Both the position numbers and the translations under genes were made by a program. From the NCBI GenBank assembly GCA_963422685.1, contig OY730442.1, positions 1,550,001 to 1,614,000 on the forward strand: DNA of 64,000 bases. The letters are read 5' to 3'. A model generated the notes under the pieces. That model made no database searches, was not told the DNA's origin, and saw only the letters and a program-made list of their open reading frames with translations. This document shows, piece after piece, positions 17,536-27,316 of this stretch. This DNA comes from Spongiihabitans sp963422685. GTDB taxonomy: Bacteria > Pseudomonadota > Gammaproteobacteria > Arenicellales > Poriferihabitantaceae. The first letter of the stretch is position 1. Each line of letters opens with the position of its first letter.

Positions 17536-19767
17536 TCGGCATCAAAAATCCACCGCGAGGCCGGTGCAGGGTACCTACGCTGTGCGGCAGCAACGCAGCG
17601 CTTCCCGCCGGATTATTGATGGAGCGGACCGCCTCACCAGAGCGCTGTTGTTTGGTCAGTCCGGTGCAGAGCAATATCCCTATACCGAAGCGGGCAGACA
17701 TCCCAGACCGGACCGCACGGTAACCGGCGCCTGTCCAATTTGCTTCAATAGCTGTCCCGTTACCTATCACCTGGCTAATGATCGTATTGCCACTGTCACG
17801 AGTGTCCCAAGCGACCCTGTGACCAAAGGGCGTCTATGCCCCAAAGGTCAATTTCAGATCCAGATGTATAATTCCCCGGATCGACTCACCCAGCCCCTTA
17901 AGCGCGTTGGTAAACGTGGTGAGGGTCGCTTTGAACCGATTGATTGGGATATCGCACTCGATCAGGTTGTTGAGCGTCTGCAAGGGGTTCGCAACCGCTA
18001 CCACGCGAGAGCATCCGCCATCTATACCGGCACTGCAGTTGGTTAAACAAGGCAGGCGGTGCGGCACTATTCGCCGAGTTATATGGCACCGAACCAGGAG
18101 GGAACTGCGCCGCTTTGCGCATCCGCCGCAGCCCAGGCCTTCAGAATTACCTAGGGTTCCTCCCCTGGCGGCAACAGTTTCACCGCAACCGACCTCGGTT
18201 CGGCGGACTACTATCTGTTTGTGGATGATGACATGGCGGACACCCGACTGGTTTATTTCGGGTTCATCCACGATTGCCGCATTACCAATGGTGCGCGTAT
18301 GGTTGCCGTCGATCCGCGCCAGTCGGCTACCGCGGCCAAGGCAGACGAATGGATAGAAATCCGACCCGGAACCGATATGGCACTGGCCCTTGGCATGATG
18401 TTCCATTTGCAGGATTGCAACCTGATGGATATGACATTCCTCGAAAAGCACATTGCGGGGTGGCAGCGCTTGTGTGAATTTCTGCGCGAAAAATGTTACA
18501 CACCGCGATGGGCGACCACGGTGACCGACATACCTGAAGCGACAATTTGCCGCCTAGCTGAAGAGCTGGCCCGGGCAAAACGCGCCGTGGTGTTCGGCGG
18601 GAAAGGCCTGAATCAACACACTAATGGCTTCCAGATCAACCGGGCGTTTCAGATGCTTTGTTTGCTGGCCGGTCATTGGGCGCGTCCAATGACCGGTTTT
18701 ATGAATTTAAATCGCGGCTTGCCGCTACATGCCCATGCGCCGGAAGGCCGCGCTCCGAAACGAGAGCCCGCGCTACGTAAATCCCCTACCGGCTGGATTG
18801 ACGCGATGATCAGCGGCCGCCCGTACCCGATCAAAGCATTCATCGCTACCGGCAATCCGCTTTCGACCTGGCCTGGCCAGGCCAAATTACATGAGGCTAT
18901 GCACCAGCTTGATTTGGTGGTTTATATGGAATTGTTCCCCCACGCGACCTCCTATAAAGACCAGTATAAGCACGATCCAGCGCTTTTCTGGGACGAGCAG
19001 ATGATTGGCGCAGCGGGCATAGAAGGACTCACCACTGAACGAATGAAAGCCAGTCCCTCGCGCCGGATTTGCGGCCCTGTGGCTGCGCCGGGCGCACCTG
19101 AAGTCGAGACTTTGTTTCAGGAGGGGTCAATGTTTTCAGGAGATTCCAGGGGGCGCCGGATTCCCACTGAGACCGGCAAATTTGAAATCTGGACTGAGAC
19201 ACTGGAGAAAAAGTTCCTGCCCTATGGGTTGTCGCCATTACCCGAGTTCTATTCGGACCCTGACCAGCTCACCGACCTTCGCTGTCTGGAGTATTTGGCA
19301 TCCGATGAAAAGCAGGGCGTTCCGTCTCCTGTTTGGGGCGGGGATGCGCCGACCGTCCGGTTCGTATCGTCAATGCGCCCATACAGCGATCGCCCTTGTA
19401 CGATACCGAGCTGGTCAGCGGTCGACCATCCGCGCCACATTTTCACTCCTGGAGGCATTGGCTCTGGCAGGCTCAGGAAATGTGGCCCGAACAGTTTGTA
19501 ATGATACATCCCCGCAAGGCCGGGCCACTTGGCATACACGATCGGGATCGTGTGGTCATTGATAACCAGCATGGCGCAATAGAAGCTGTGGCCTGGGTAC
19601 ATACCGGCATACGCCAATCTTCGGTATTTGTGCCGATTGGTTGGGACGAACGACAAAAACGTGATCCTGCGGCCAGCGTCCACTGGTTAATCAATCATCA
19701 TCTGTGTGATCCAATTTCCGATCAGACGAATATGAAGTCGATCCTGGTGCGCGTGCGCAAAGCCTGA
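17528..19767 (+). pseudogene. Molybdopterin oxidoreductase catalytic subunit, broken
   Basis: A DMSO-reductase-family catalytic subunit of roughly 745 residues. The N-terminal 4Fe-4S motif is present (CPICFNSCPVTYHL, then KGRLCPKGQ), followed by DWDIALDQVVERL. A frame break at about 18046 and a stop near 18150 interrupt the next part. A long segment (18160-19499) carries SPGGNSFTATDLGSADYYLF and VFGGKGLNQHTNGFQ. A frameshift near 19340-19400 leads to the C-terminal molydopterin-dinucleotide-binding domain (HSWRHWLWQAQEMWPEQF, ending 19767). The substrate cannot be assigned. With the 4Fe-4S remnant before it and the membrane protein after it, it once formed a three-subunit respiratory enzyme. 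Confidence 0.85.
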
Positions 19768-19780
19768 TGGGGAAAGTTTA

Positions 19781-20501
19781 ATGGCCCAGGCAAACCGAAT
19801 CCTGGTCTTTATTGTGCTCGGATTGACAGCCCTCTGCGCGGCGTATTTACTGGGCGGAGTGAAATGGCTGCCCTGGGATTTGCGCCCCGGCTCACCGGTT
19901 GGACAGTCTGGGAATCTGCGCCGGGTTAGTGTTACTGGGGGCATTGTGCTACGTTCCCTTGCGCCGTTCGGATAGCATACGGCTGGCAAAACCGGCAGCG
20001 CAGACATGGCATAGCCGGGTCGGTGCGTTCGGCACTACATTGGCAGTCCTGCATTCCCAGGCAACTCTCAGGGAATGGTCCGCGCTGGTGTTGCTGGCGA
20101 TAACAGGCCTGCTGACTACTGGCCTTTACGGTCAGGTGATGGCCCCGCTGCGAGTAGGGTCGGCATTTGGTCGTAGCGCAATTCCATACGCCACTGCCGC
20201 CCCAGATGCGACCTCGAATGCAACCTCAAATGCGACCCGCGACCTGATTCAGGCCAAGCGGATTCCGCTAAAGACTTTTACCGCCGGTACCCAGGAAGGT
20301 GAATTTGTTTTGCGATGGCATCACTGGGTCCAGCATCCGCCGGCGGCCCTTGGATACTATCGCTTGACCGTCGCCGAGCGGCGCTTGCTGGTGCGCCACC
20401 CGCTAAGCGGCAGTACCCAAATATCGGTATGGGGGCGATTATGGCGCCGTTTTCATCTATGGCTTGCCGCGTTATTCATTGTCGGAATCCTGGCCATGTA
20501 A
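19781..20501 (+). pseudogene. Membrane subunit of the molybdoenzyme operon, frameshifted
   Basis: The first segment from the ATG at 19781 has a membrane helix (LVFIVLGLTALCAAYLL) and then WLPWDLRPG. A frameshift near 19895-19905 moves reading to the frame that ends at 20501, which has two or three more helices (GICAGLVLLGALCYVPL; ALVLLAITGLLTTGLYG; LWLAALFIVGILAM) and histidines (WHSR, LHSQ) that could be heme ligands. It begins 14 nt after the catalytic subunit. A cytochrome-b-like anchor is my best guess. Confidence 0.5.
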
Positions 20502-20595
20502 TTACAACGGTTTTTTTCGCAGGTTATGTGGCAAACGGACGCAAGATTTACTGGTGGCATATAACCAGGTGGTAATAAATTCAGGGTCAGGGTGA

Positions 20596-21009
20596 ATGAA
20601 TAACCATGCACGCAGGATCGCAAACCGGGATAAATACCTGGCAGAGGCGGTGGACGAATTAAAAATCAAACAAATTCAACGCCATATATTTCTATGCTGC
20701 GACCAGAGCAAGCCAAAATGCTCGCCGCACGATAAAAGTCTTGAATCATGGCATTTCCTGAAAGATCGGCTGGCCCGGCTTGGGCTGGATAAAGAAGGCG
20801 GCGTGTACCGAACCAAGGCAAATTGCTTGCAGGTCTGCACTTGGGGGCCGATTGCCGTGGTTTATCCAGAAGGCGTCTGGTATCACTCGTGTACGCCAGA
20901 GGTTCTCGAGAAAATCATTCAGAAACACTTGATCGGCGGCGAGGCGGTGGCCGAATTTGTATTCGCAACGCACCCGCTCAAGCCCTGTTTCCAGGAGCCT
21001 CAAGTCTGA
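20596..21009 (+). CDS. Thioredoxin-fold (Shethna-like) [2Fe-2S] ferredoxin, second copy
   Basis: A 137-residue paralogue of the protein at 8371-8775. Cysteines occur in HIFLCCDQSKPKCSPHD and ANCLQVCTWGP, giving the four-ligand pattern of the family; the closing VVYPEGVWY matches the other copy. The N-terminal extension is basic. No strong ribosome site is seen, only AGGGTCAGGGTG upstream. The frame is intact although the three genes before it are broken, so it either serves another partner or has so far escaped damage. It converges with the Crp/Fnr gene with 3 nt between the stops. Confidence 0.85.
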   Translation: MNNHARRIANRDKYLAEAVDELKIKQIQRHIFLCCDQSKPKCSPHDKSLESWHFLKDRLARLGLDKEGGVYRTKANCLQVCTWGPIAVVYPEGVWYHSCTPEVLEKIIQKHLIGGEAVAEFVFATHPLKPCFQEPQV

Positions 21010-21012
21010 TAT

Positions 21013-21687
21013 TCAGCGGCCCCGCAGACCTTGTATATCGGTAATAATGATTTTGCGATTACCAATTTTGATATAACCGGCACTCTTGATATTGTTTAAT
21101 GCGCCATTTACAAATTGTCGCGACACGCCAACCATTGATGCCAGGTCCTCGTGCGAAAGCTTGAGATCAATTGACAAACCTTGATCACTTTCCACTCCAA
21201 AACTTGCCGACAAGTCAAGCAGAATATCGCGCACCCGATCTTCGGTAGAGTGGGTAGCCAGGCTGAGCGCGAGATGGGCAACCCAGCGTAAGCGCACGGA
21301 TAAAGCGCGAACTATTTGTTGTGCAACTTCAGGAAACCTGTCCAGCATAGGATAAAAGTTACTCAACGGTAATGTATAAACAGTGAACGCTTCGAGAAAC
21401 CGGACGGTCATCTGGCGGCTTTCAAAATCACTTAAATCCGCAGCGCCCAAAATATCTCCATCGGGCCAGAACCCTGTAATACCCGCTTTTCCACCAGAAC
21501 TATGATAAGTAGACATCGCTTTACCCTTGATCATAAACGCCACAAGTCCGCTGGCATCACCCTGACTCCACAACGTATCACCGCGCTGGAAACGCTGTTT
21601 GTTACACCGACCCAGTACGGCTTCGCGATATTGCTCCGGGATTGATCCCAGCACATCCAGATGCCCGCCGAGATCAGATGAACTCAT
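21013..21687 (-). CDS. Crp/Fnr-family transcriptional regulator
   Basis: A 224-residue regulator: cyclic-nucleotide-binding-like beta roll (about residues 15-120), dimerisation helix (about 125-150) and a C-terminal winged helix with the recognition segment DLASMVGVSRQFVNGAL (about 180-196). There is no N-terminal FNR-type cysteine cluster, so it is unlikely to sense oxygen through a 4Fe-4S centre. The effector is unknown. It is convergent with the ferredoxin gene and may once have controlled the molybdoenzyme operon. The frame is intact. Confidence 0.85.
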   Translation of the reverse strand: MSSSDLGGHLDVLGSIPEQYREAVLGRCNKQRFQRGDTLWSQGDASGLVAFMIKGKAMSTYHSSGGKAGITGFWPDGDILGAADLSDFESRQMTVRFLEAFTVYTLPLSNFYPMLDRFPEVAQQIVRALSVRLRWVAHLALSLATHSTEDRVRDILLDLSASFGVESDQGLSIDLKLSHEDLASMVGVSRQFVNGALNNIKSAGYIKIGNRKIIITDIQGLRGR

Positions 21688-21797
21688 GTGCCCTGCACTA
21701 GAGCAACAAACAAAACGATTCCAGAAATTTATTAAAACGACCTGCGGAAAAAGTCATGGTCAGTACACCAGACATTACACTGCACAGCAACTATTAA

Positions 21798-22859
21798 GGA
21801 GTCTCTGAAAAGCGTCAAAAACAATTGATATTGATAATTGTTGATTGATATTCGAGATTATCCTGTCTGCATTCAAGTTGGTTTACGTTTCCAGTGCCCA
21901 TTTCCATCCGTATTTCCCTATTACAGGCGCACGCATTGTAGCGCCTGCAACTCTCTCCGGCACCAATACAGATTCGCCAGCGCAAATAGTGTAAAGAGCT
22001 GTGACGCATTTTTCTCGATTCCCCGGTAACGGGCTTTGGTATATCCCGAAAGGCAGGCTCCCCCTTCGCCCAGGTGCGATTGCTTTTACCGTTGAATAAG
22101 TGAGCCGCTGGGCTGAGCTGCCTGACCCGCCAGTCAATCCCTGATGCTTCCGCTTCAGCCCGCTTCTTATCATTCGCGCAGGCCTTGTCTCCATAAATCA
22201 ACCACTCTCATCACTTGTGAGTCGTGTACCGACGCATCGGTCGCTACGATACGATGCACGCAACCCTGGGTATCCGTCCAAAGTACCACTGATTCCCTTG
22301 CTTCGTCTGTTTCATTTCAGGGACTCGCTTCTTTTCCCGATGCTTCGTCGAACTCGCGGCGTTGATCATCGTGGCATCGACAATCGTCCCTGCGCTCACG
22401 ATTAACTCATGCCGGCTGAGGTCACTTTCCACGACCTGAAAGCGTTTCGCACTCAACCCGTTTTGTTCCAGCCGATGTCGAAATCGGCAAATCGTGCTTT
22501 CATCGGGAACTGACGACAAGTCCATTCCGACCAACCAACGCATGGATTCGGTATCAGACAGGCTGTCCTTTGCTGCACGGCGCTCAGACTATATCACTGC
22601 TGGAGAAAGTAAATACGCAGCATCAATTCAAGGGCAAACGCTGGCCTGCCGGTACAACGCTTCGGATAGGCGCGTGACAGGTTTTATCAATAGCGTCCAG
22701 GGAATCATTCAATCCATTTCCTGAAGAAACCTTGCCCGACGGGTCACTTTCTTCTTATGGGCATACTCAAAGTCTGCATAGCGCGATGGTTTCATGCCAT
22801 TATCCGGCAAATTCAGCCCAACTATTTTAACTCTTTGATAGACCTTTTGCTGAAGCTCC
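21798..22859 (-). mobile_element. Degenerate IS5-family insertion sequence
   Basis: About 1.06 kb bounded by imperfect inverted ends beginning GGAGTCTCTGAAAAG (left, plus strand) and GGAGCTTCAGCAAAAG (right, minus strand). The transposase reads on the minus strand from an ATG at 22795 (MKPSRYADFEYAHKKKVTRR) and hits a TGA after LQEMD. It continues in other frames with FALELMLRIYFLQQWYSLS, then PDESTICRFRHRLEQNGLS, VDATMINAASSTK and KQGNQWYFG, and later YGDKACANDKKRAEAEASG and YRGIEKNASQLFTLFALANL. These are the expected IS5 DDE transposase blocks in order. At least four frame breaks make it inactive. It sits between the Crp/Fnr gene and adk. Confidence 0.8.
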
Positions 22860-22864
22860 TTTAT

Positions 22865-23800
22865 TTAGTTCAAATCAATTTCTTTTTTCGAGGACTGTTT
22901 TTCCGGTTTTTTCGCGGCCACCCGGGAAGTGGCTCTGGCAGTGGATTTTTTCTTTGCCACTTTCCTTGTGGAGGATTTTTTTGCCGCCGGTTTTCTGGCC
23001 GCTGATTTTTCAGGACCCGGTTTGTTCCTGACAGATTTCCTGGCAGCGGTTTCTACTTCGACCCGATTAATTTGCCCGCCGGCAATAATAGTGGAAATTT
23101 TTTCATCGTTGGAATCGGCGGCAGTTTCCAGGGTTTTGATTTCCAGCGGTCGAATTTCGAGATCAACAAGACCGCATAGTTTTTGATGAATTTCATCTAC
23201 TTCACCCGCCCCCGGCATGGTGCGCAATTTGTGTTGGGCGCGATAATAAGTGATTAACGGCATGGTCTCCCGGTGGTAAACATTGATACGCACCTGTGCG
23301 GTTTTTGCCGTATCATCAGCCCGTGAAATCAGTCTGCCACCACACTTGTCACATTTGTTTTTGGTGCTGGGCGGGGAGAAAAACCGATTGTATATCGCCC
23401 CGCAATCCGCGCAGCCCAATCTGCCAACAATGCGCTTAATCAGAATATCGTCGTTAACATCAATGTTTATCGCAATCTGCAGCGCTTTACCCTGCATGCC
23501 CAGCAGCGTATCCAGCGACTGGGCCTGAGGAATACTTCGCGGGTATCCATCAATGATAAAGCCGCGTTTCGTGTCTTTTTTCCGAAATCTTTCCTGTAGT
23601 AATTCGTGTACAACTTTATCGTCCACCAGCCTGCCTTCAACCATCGCTTTTTTGGTTTCTCTACTGAGAATTTTGTCGTTTTTTGCCGCCTCGCGTAATA
23701 AATCACCGGTTGATATCTGGGGGACACGATAGCGTTCGGCCAGTATCTTTGCCTGGGTGCCTTTTCCAGAACCAGGGCCGCCTAGAATTGCTACTCGCAT
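22865..23800 (-). CDS. adk: Adenylate kinase with a basic H1-like C-terminal tail
   Basis: Adenylate kinase interconverts ATP + AMP and 2 ADP. The P-loop is GGPGSGKGT (residues 7-15), followed by STGDLLR and GFIIDGYPRS. The LID domain has four cysteines (GCADCG and KCDKCGG), so it is of the zinc-binding type. The catalytic core ends near residue 215. The protein is 311 residues instead of about 215: a linker is followed by a tail (about 245-311) made of Lys, Arg, Ala, Pro and Ser with KPAAKK, RKVAKKK and AAKKPEK repeats like histone H1 or bacterial AlgP/HctB tails. There is no frameshift at the junction. The stop lies 6 nt from the IS5 remnant boundary. The tail might bind nucleic acid or polyphosphate; that is inference. 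Confidence 0.9.
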   Translation of the reverse strand: MRVAILGGPGSGKGTQAKILAERYRVPQISTGDLLREAAKNDKILSRETKKAMVEGRLVDDKVVHELLQERFRKKDTKRGFIIDGYPRSIPQAQSLDTLLGMQGKALQIAINIDVNDDILIKRIVGRLGCADCGAIYNRFFSPPSTKNKCDKCGGRLISRADDTAKTAQVRINVYHRETMPLITYYRAQHKLRTMPGAGEVDEIHQKLCGLVDLEIRPLEIKTLETAADSNDEKISTIIAGGQINRVEVETAARKSVRNKPGPEKSAARKPAAKKSSTRKVAKKKSTARATSRVAAKKPEKQSSKKEIDLN

Positions 23801-23875
23801 GGCTGGTATTCGCCTCTTATTGCTTTTGTAGGTGGGAAATTCAGGCGCACAGACTACTCGTTGTTGGTAGCGAGG

Positions 23876-24712
23876 TCAACCGCCCGCAGCCGGCAGGTTT
23901 ATTGGCCCGGGCCCTAAAAACCGCTGCCATTCAACCGTTTTATCGCCAATGGCGAGGAACCACGGGTTTAAAATATCTGTCTTGTTGTAGGTTAATCGCT
24001 GCCGGTTCAAGTCGGTTATTTCACCGCCTGCAACTTCCAATACGCATTGGGCAGCGGCCGTGTCCCACTCTGAAGTTGGCCCTAGTCGGGGATAAATATC
24101 TGCGGAGCCTTCGGCCACGAGACAAATTTTCAGCGAACTGCCCATACGTGCGATTTTGACACGGCGCCCCCGGCATTGCAGATTCTGTTGGAATTGTGCC
24201 ACTTCAATGCCGGAATGAGACCGGCTGGTCACCATAATTGCGCTGTCAACAGGCATTTTCCTGACGGCTATGGAGCGTCCCGCCCGATCACCTGATTTCT
24301 TGAATGCGCCCACATTGATTGCAGCATAGTGGCTTACGTCTTTCACCGGGGTATGCACTACCCCTAAAATCGGTGCACCATTTTCGATTAATGCAATGTT
24401 GACAGTAAATTCACCATTCCGGTTGACAAATTCTTTGGTGCCGTCCAGCGGGTCCACCAGCCAGAAGGTATTCCAGCCGGATCTCGCGCGAAAAACCGCC
24501 CTGCCGGATTCTTCGGACAGGACAGGAATGGACGAATCAAGGTTCTCCAGCGCTGTCTGAATCAACCCATGAGCAATTTTATCTGCCACAGTCAAAGGCG
24601 AGCCATCGTCCTTGCTATCCACTGCGAACCGGCTCGGGTTTGCATAGATCTCCAGGATTTTTTCTCCCGCTCTGGCGGCGATATCCAGGGTCGTTTCCAG
24701 TATTTTTTTCAT
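23876..24712 (-). CDS. cysQ: 3'(2'),5'-bisphosphate nucleotidase
   Basis: A 278-residue inositol-monophosphatase-fold enzyme. It removes the 3'-phosphate of PAP, the by-product of sulfate assimilation and other PAPS-dependent reactions (EC 3.1.3.7). The metal-binding signature WLVDPLDGTKEF is at about residues 84-95, a glutamate pair is in LSEES (about 64-68), and the second signature SEWDTAAAQ lies near 213-221. Length and order fit CysQ. It lies 75 nt upstream of adk in the same direction and is divergent from zapE. Confidence 0.9.
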   Translation of the reverse strand: MKKILETTLDIAARAGEKILEIYANPSRFAVDSKDDGSPLTVADKIAHGLIQTALENLDSSIPVLSEESGRAVFRARSGWNTFWLVDPLDGTKEFVNRNGEFTVNIALIENGAPILGVVHTPVKDVSHYAAINVGAFKKSGDRAGRSIAVRKMPVDSAIMVTSRSHSGIEVAQFQQNLQCRGRRVKIARMGSSLKICLVAEGSADIYPRLGPTSEWDTAAAQCVLEVAGGEITDLNRQRLTYNKTDILNPWFLAIGDKTVEWQRFLGPGPINLPAAGG

Positions 24713-24827
24713 CGGCTATAATATTTTATCGACAGGCTGATATGGGTTTTACCATGGCGTCAGGCTATCGCCTTAATCCCGGCGGGCAGGCAGTTTAACG
24801 GCTAACAACCTCCTGGTAAATTTTCAA

Positions 24828-25940
24828 GTGAGTATTCCGGCATCCCCGCTGTCCGTTTATCTGCGAAACCTCGAAAACGGTGAGTTAAGACAGGACCAAC
24901 AGCAGCGTCGAGCCATACAAAAACTGGATTCGCTATATTTCAGAGTGATTTCACCCACACATGAATCAGGCTGGTACAAACCGGACTGGTTTGCAAAACT
25001 CTGCAGCGCTTCTTCGGCGCAAACCCCGCGCGGAATTTACCTCTGGGGCGGAGTTGGAACCGGTAAAACCCGGCTCATGGATATGTTCTATCAGTGTTTG
25101 CCCAAACGACAGGCCCGGCGAATTCATTTTTATCGATTCATGCAATTCGCGCATGACCAGAAAAACCGCATACAGGATCAGCATAATCCGCTGGCAATCA
25201 TCGCCAGAAAGATTTCCTCTGAATCCAAAATATTATGTCTGGATGAGTTTTCGGTTACTGACATCGCCGATGCCATGATTCTGTCCGGGCTGCTCAATCA
25301 CTTGTTCCACCAGGGTGTGGTATTGGTGACCACGTCAAACGTGGAAATCGATAACCTGTATAAACACGGGCTGCAACGGAACCGGTTTTTGCCGGCGATA
25401 GAATTACTGAAGCGGCGCATGATTTCCGTACAGGTTGACAACGGCCGCGATTACCGGATGGCCTGTTTACAGGACGATGCCATATTTCACACCCCTTTGG
25501 GCGGGCAGGCGAATCTGCAATTGACCAATTGCTTCAACCAACTGGCTGGCCGGTATGACAAAACGATCCGGAGCATTGCTGTTTACGGGCGTAATATTGA
25601 CGTGGTCGCATCTGGTCCAGGCATCGTCTGGTTCGAATTTAAATCATTGTGCCAGACCAGCAGGTCGAAAACCGATTACATCGAAATAGCCAGGCAGTTT
25701 CATACCATTTTTGTTTCCAACATCCCCCCACTGGATTCCACCCGGGATGATGCCGCACGAAGATTTATTGAGTTAGTGGATGAAATGTACGATCGCAACG
25801 TCAACATGATTGTGTCGTCCGCGCAAACACCGCAAAACATTTACCGCGGCAAAAGATTGGCAGCGCCGTTTAAACGAACCTCAAGTCGGCTGACAGAAAT
25901 GAGCACGCCCCCATACCTTGCCCGACCGCACCTGGGTTAG
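24828..25940 (+). CDS. zapE: Cell-division ATPase ZapE (AFG1-like)
   Basis: A 370-residue AFG1/LACE1-family ATPase. ZapE acts at the Z ring late in division in Escherichia coli and takes part in a ubiquinone-related role. Walker A is WGGVGTGKT (about residue 74-82), Walker B is LCLDEFSVTD, and TTSNVEIDNLYKHGLQR is the conserved segment after it. Start is the GTG at 24828; no strong ribosome site is seen. It is monocistronic and divergent from cysQ. Confidence 0.9.
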   Translation: MSIPASPLSVYLRNLENGELRQDQQQRRAIQKLDSLYFRVISPTHESGWYKPDWFAKLCSASSAQTPRGIYLWGGVGTGKTRLMDMFYQCLPKRQARRIHFYRFMQFAHDQKNRIQDQHNPLAIIARKISSESKILCLDEFSVTDIADAMILSGLLNHLFHQGVVLVTTSNVEIDNLYKHGLQRNRFLPAIELLKRRMISVQVDNGRDYRMACLQDDAIFHTPLGGQANLQLTNCFNQLAGRYDKTIRSIAVYGRNIDVVASGPGIVWFEFKSLCQTSRSKTDYIEIARQFHTIFVSNIPPLDSTRDDAARRFIELVDEMYDRNVNMIVSSAQTPQNIYRGKRLAAPFKRTSSRLTEMSTPPYLARPHLG

Positions 25941-26114
25941 CTGATTGACGCCTTTGCAAGTAAACAACACAGGCTTTATACTGTTTATCCCTGGCGAATC
26001 AAATCACACGAATCCATTGCAACAACCCAAGCCAGGTATTGGCCATTCTGTCTGGTTGTGCTCAATGATATGAATGCCCGAACTTGTTAATACCAAACTT
26101 CAGAGGAGAAAATA

Positions 26115-27182
26115 ATGAAACATAAAATAATGAAACATAAAATAATGATAACCACCCTAACCGCGACTTTAATCGGCGCCCTTGCCTTTGCGCAAAGCGC
26201 CGGAGCCGCAGACCTTAGCATCGTCTCCTGGGGCGGTTCCTACCAGGATGCGCAAAGTAAGGCCTTGTTTGAGCCGGCGGCCAAGGCCATGGGGCTGGAA
26301 GTGGAGCAAGGCACTTATGGCGGCATTTCTGACTTGCGTTTAAAGGTCAAGGCCAATGCAGTAGAGTGGGATCTGATTGTTACCGGTTCGGGCGGCGGTG
26401 CGCGAGCTGGCGCCGAAGGCCTTTTGGAACCGCTTGACTACAGTCTGATCGACACTGCCGATTTTATCGACGGTTTTGCACTGGAACACTGCGTCGGCTC
26501 GGACGTGTTCGGCACGGTGATGGCATGGAATACCGACACTTACGGTAACGACGGCCCGCAATCCTGGGCGGATTTTTTCGATGTGGAAAAATTCCCGGGT
26601 ACCCGGGCTTATCGAAATAAAGTTTCTGGTGCGCTGGAACCTGCCATTATGGCCACTGGCGTGCCGCCTGAAAAAGTGTACGAGGTATTGTCCACTGATG
26701 AAGGCTTGAATGCGGCGCTCGACAAGATCCGGTCAATCAGGGAGCATATCGCCGTATGGTGGTCTTCCGGGGCGCAGCAGGCACAACTGATGAAAGACGG
26801 TGAAGTAGACATGACCACCGGCTGGAACGGTCGGTTCGAAAATGCCATCAAGGACGGCGCCAGGGCGGCCTATCACTTCAAGCAGGGCATGATGGACGTG
26901 GACTGCTTCGGCATCCCCAAAGGTGCGCCGCATAAAGATCTGGCGATGCAGTTCCTGGCGGAAATCAGTAAGCCGGAGTATCAGGCCAACCTGCCAAAAT
27001 ACATCACGTATGGTCCGGCCAATGCTAAAGCCTATGATCTGGGTTTGATTGATGCCGAGACCATGGCGAAGTTACCCTCATCGCCCGAAAATGCCAAGGA
27101 TGCTCTGGTCATTGACACCGGCTGGTGGGCGGAAAACGAGCAGCGTGCCTCGGCAGCGTACCAGGATATGTTAACCGAATAA
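26115..27182 (+). CDS. Periplasmic binding protein of a polyamine-type ABC transporter
   Basis: A 355-residue periplasmic binding protein related to PotD/PotF. A Sec signal peptide ends near AGAA (about residue 31); the mature protein starts DLSIVSWGGSYQDAQ, typical of the family. The ligand cannot be named; polyamines, opine-like or other small cations are all possible. The ribosome site is AGAGGAG. The first codons contain a perfect 15-nt tandem duplication giving MKHKIMKHKIM, so two or three start codons are available; the ATG at 26130 would give a more ordinary signal peptide. A hairpin after the stop separates it from the ATPase gene. Confidence 0.9.
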   Translation: MKHKIMKHKIMITTLTATLIGALAFAQSAGAADLSIVSWGGSYQDAQSKALFEPAAKAMGLEVEQGTYGGISDLRLKVKANAVEWDLIVTGSGGGARAGAEGLLEPLDYSLIDTADFIDGFALEHCVGSDVFGTVMAWNTDTYGNDGPQSWADFFDVEKFPGTRAYRNKVSGALEPAIMATGVPPEKVYEVLSTDEGLNAALDKIRSIREHIAVWWSSGAQQAQLMKDGEVDMTTGWNGRFENAIKDGARAAYHFKQGMMDVDCFGIPKGAPHKDLAMQFLAEISKPEYQANLPKYITYGPANAKAYDLGLIDAETMAKLPSSPENAKDALVIDTGWWAENEQRASAAYQDMLTE

Positions 27183-27228
27183 GCGGCGCGATTCGCATCA
27201 ATCAAATTTTCATCCATGAATCAAGCAT

Positions 27229-27254
27229 AAGGTGGCGTAGTGATACGCCACCTT
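27229..27254 (+). promoter_or_regulatory. Hairpin between the binding-protein and ATPase genes
   Basis: A perfect 11-bp stem (AAGGTGGCGTA with TACGCCACCTT) with a GTGA loop, 46 nt after the binding-protein stop. No T-run follows, so it is more likely an mRNA-stabilising or partial-termination element that lets the binding protein be made in excess over the membrane subunits. Confidence 0.55.
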
Positions 27255-27316
27255 GAGGTATGCAGTTTCTACCACCGCCATCCCGGGCCAGATAATACAT
27301 TCCAACTGACAAATTA

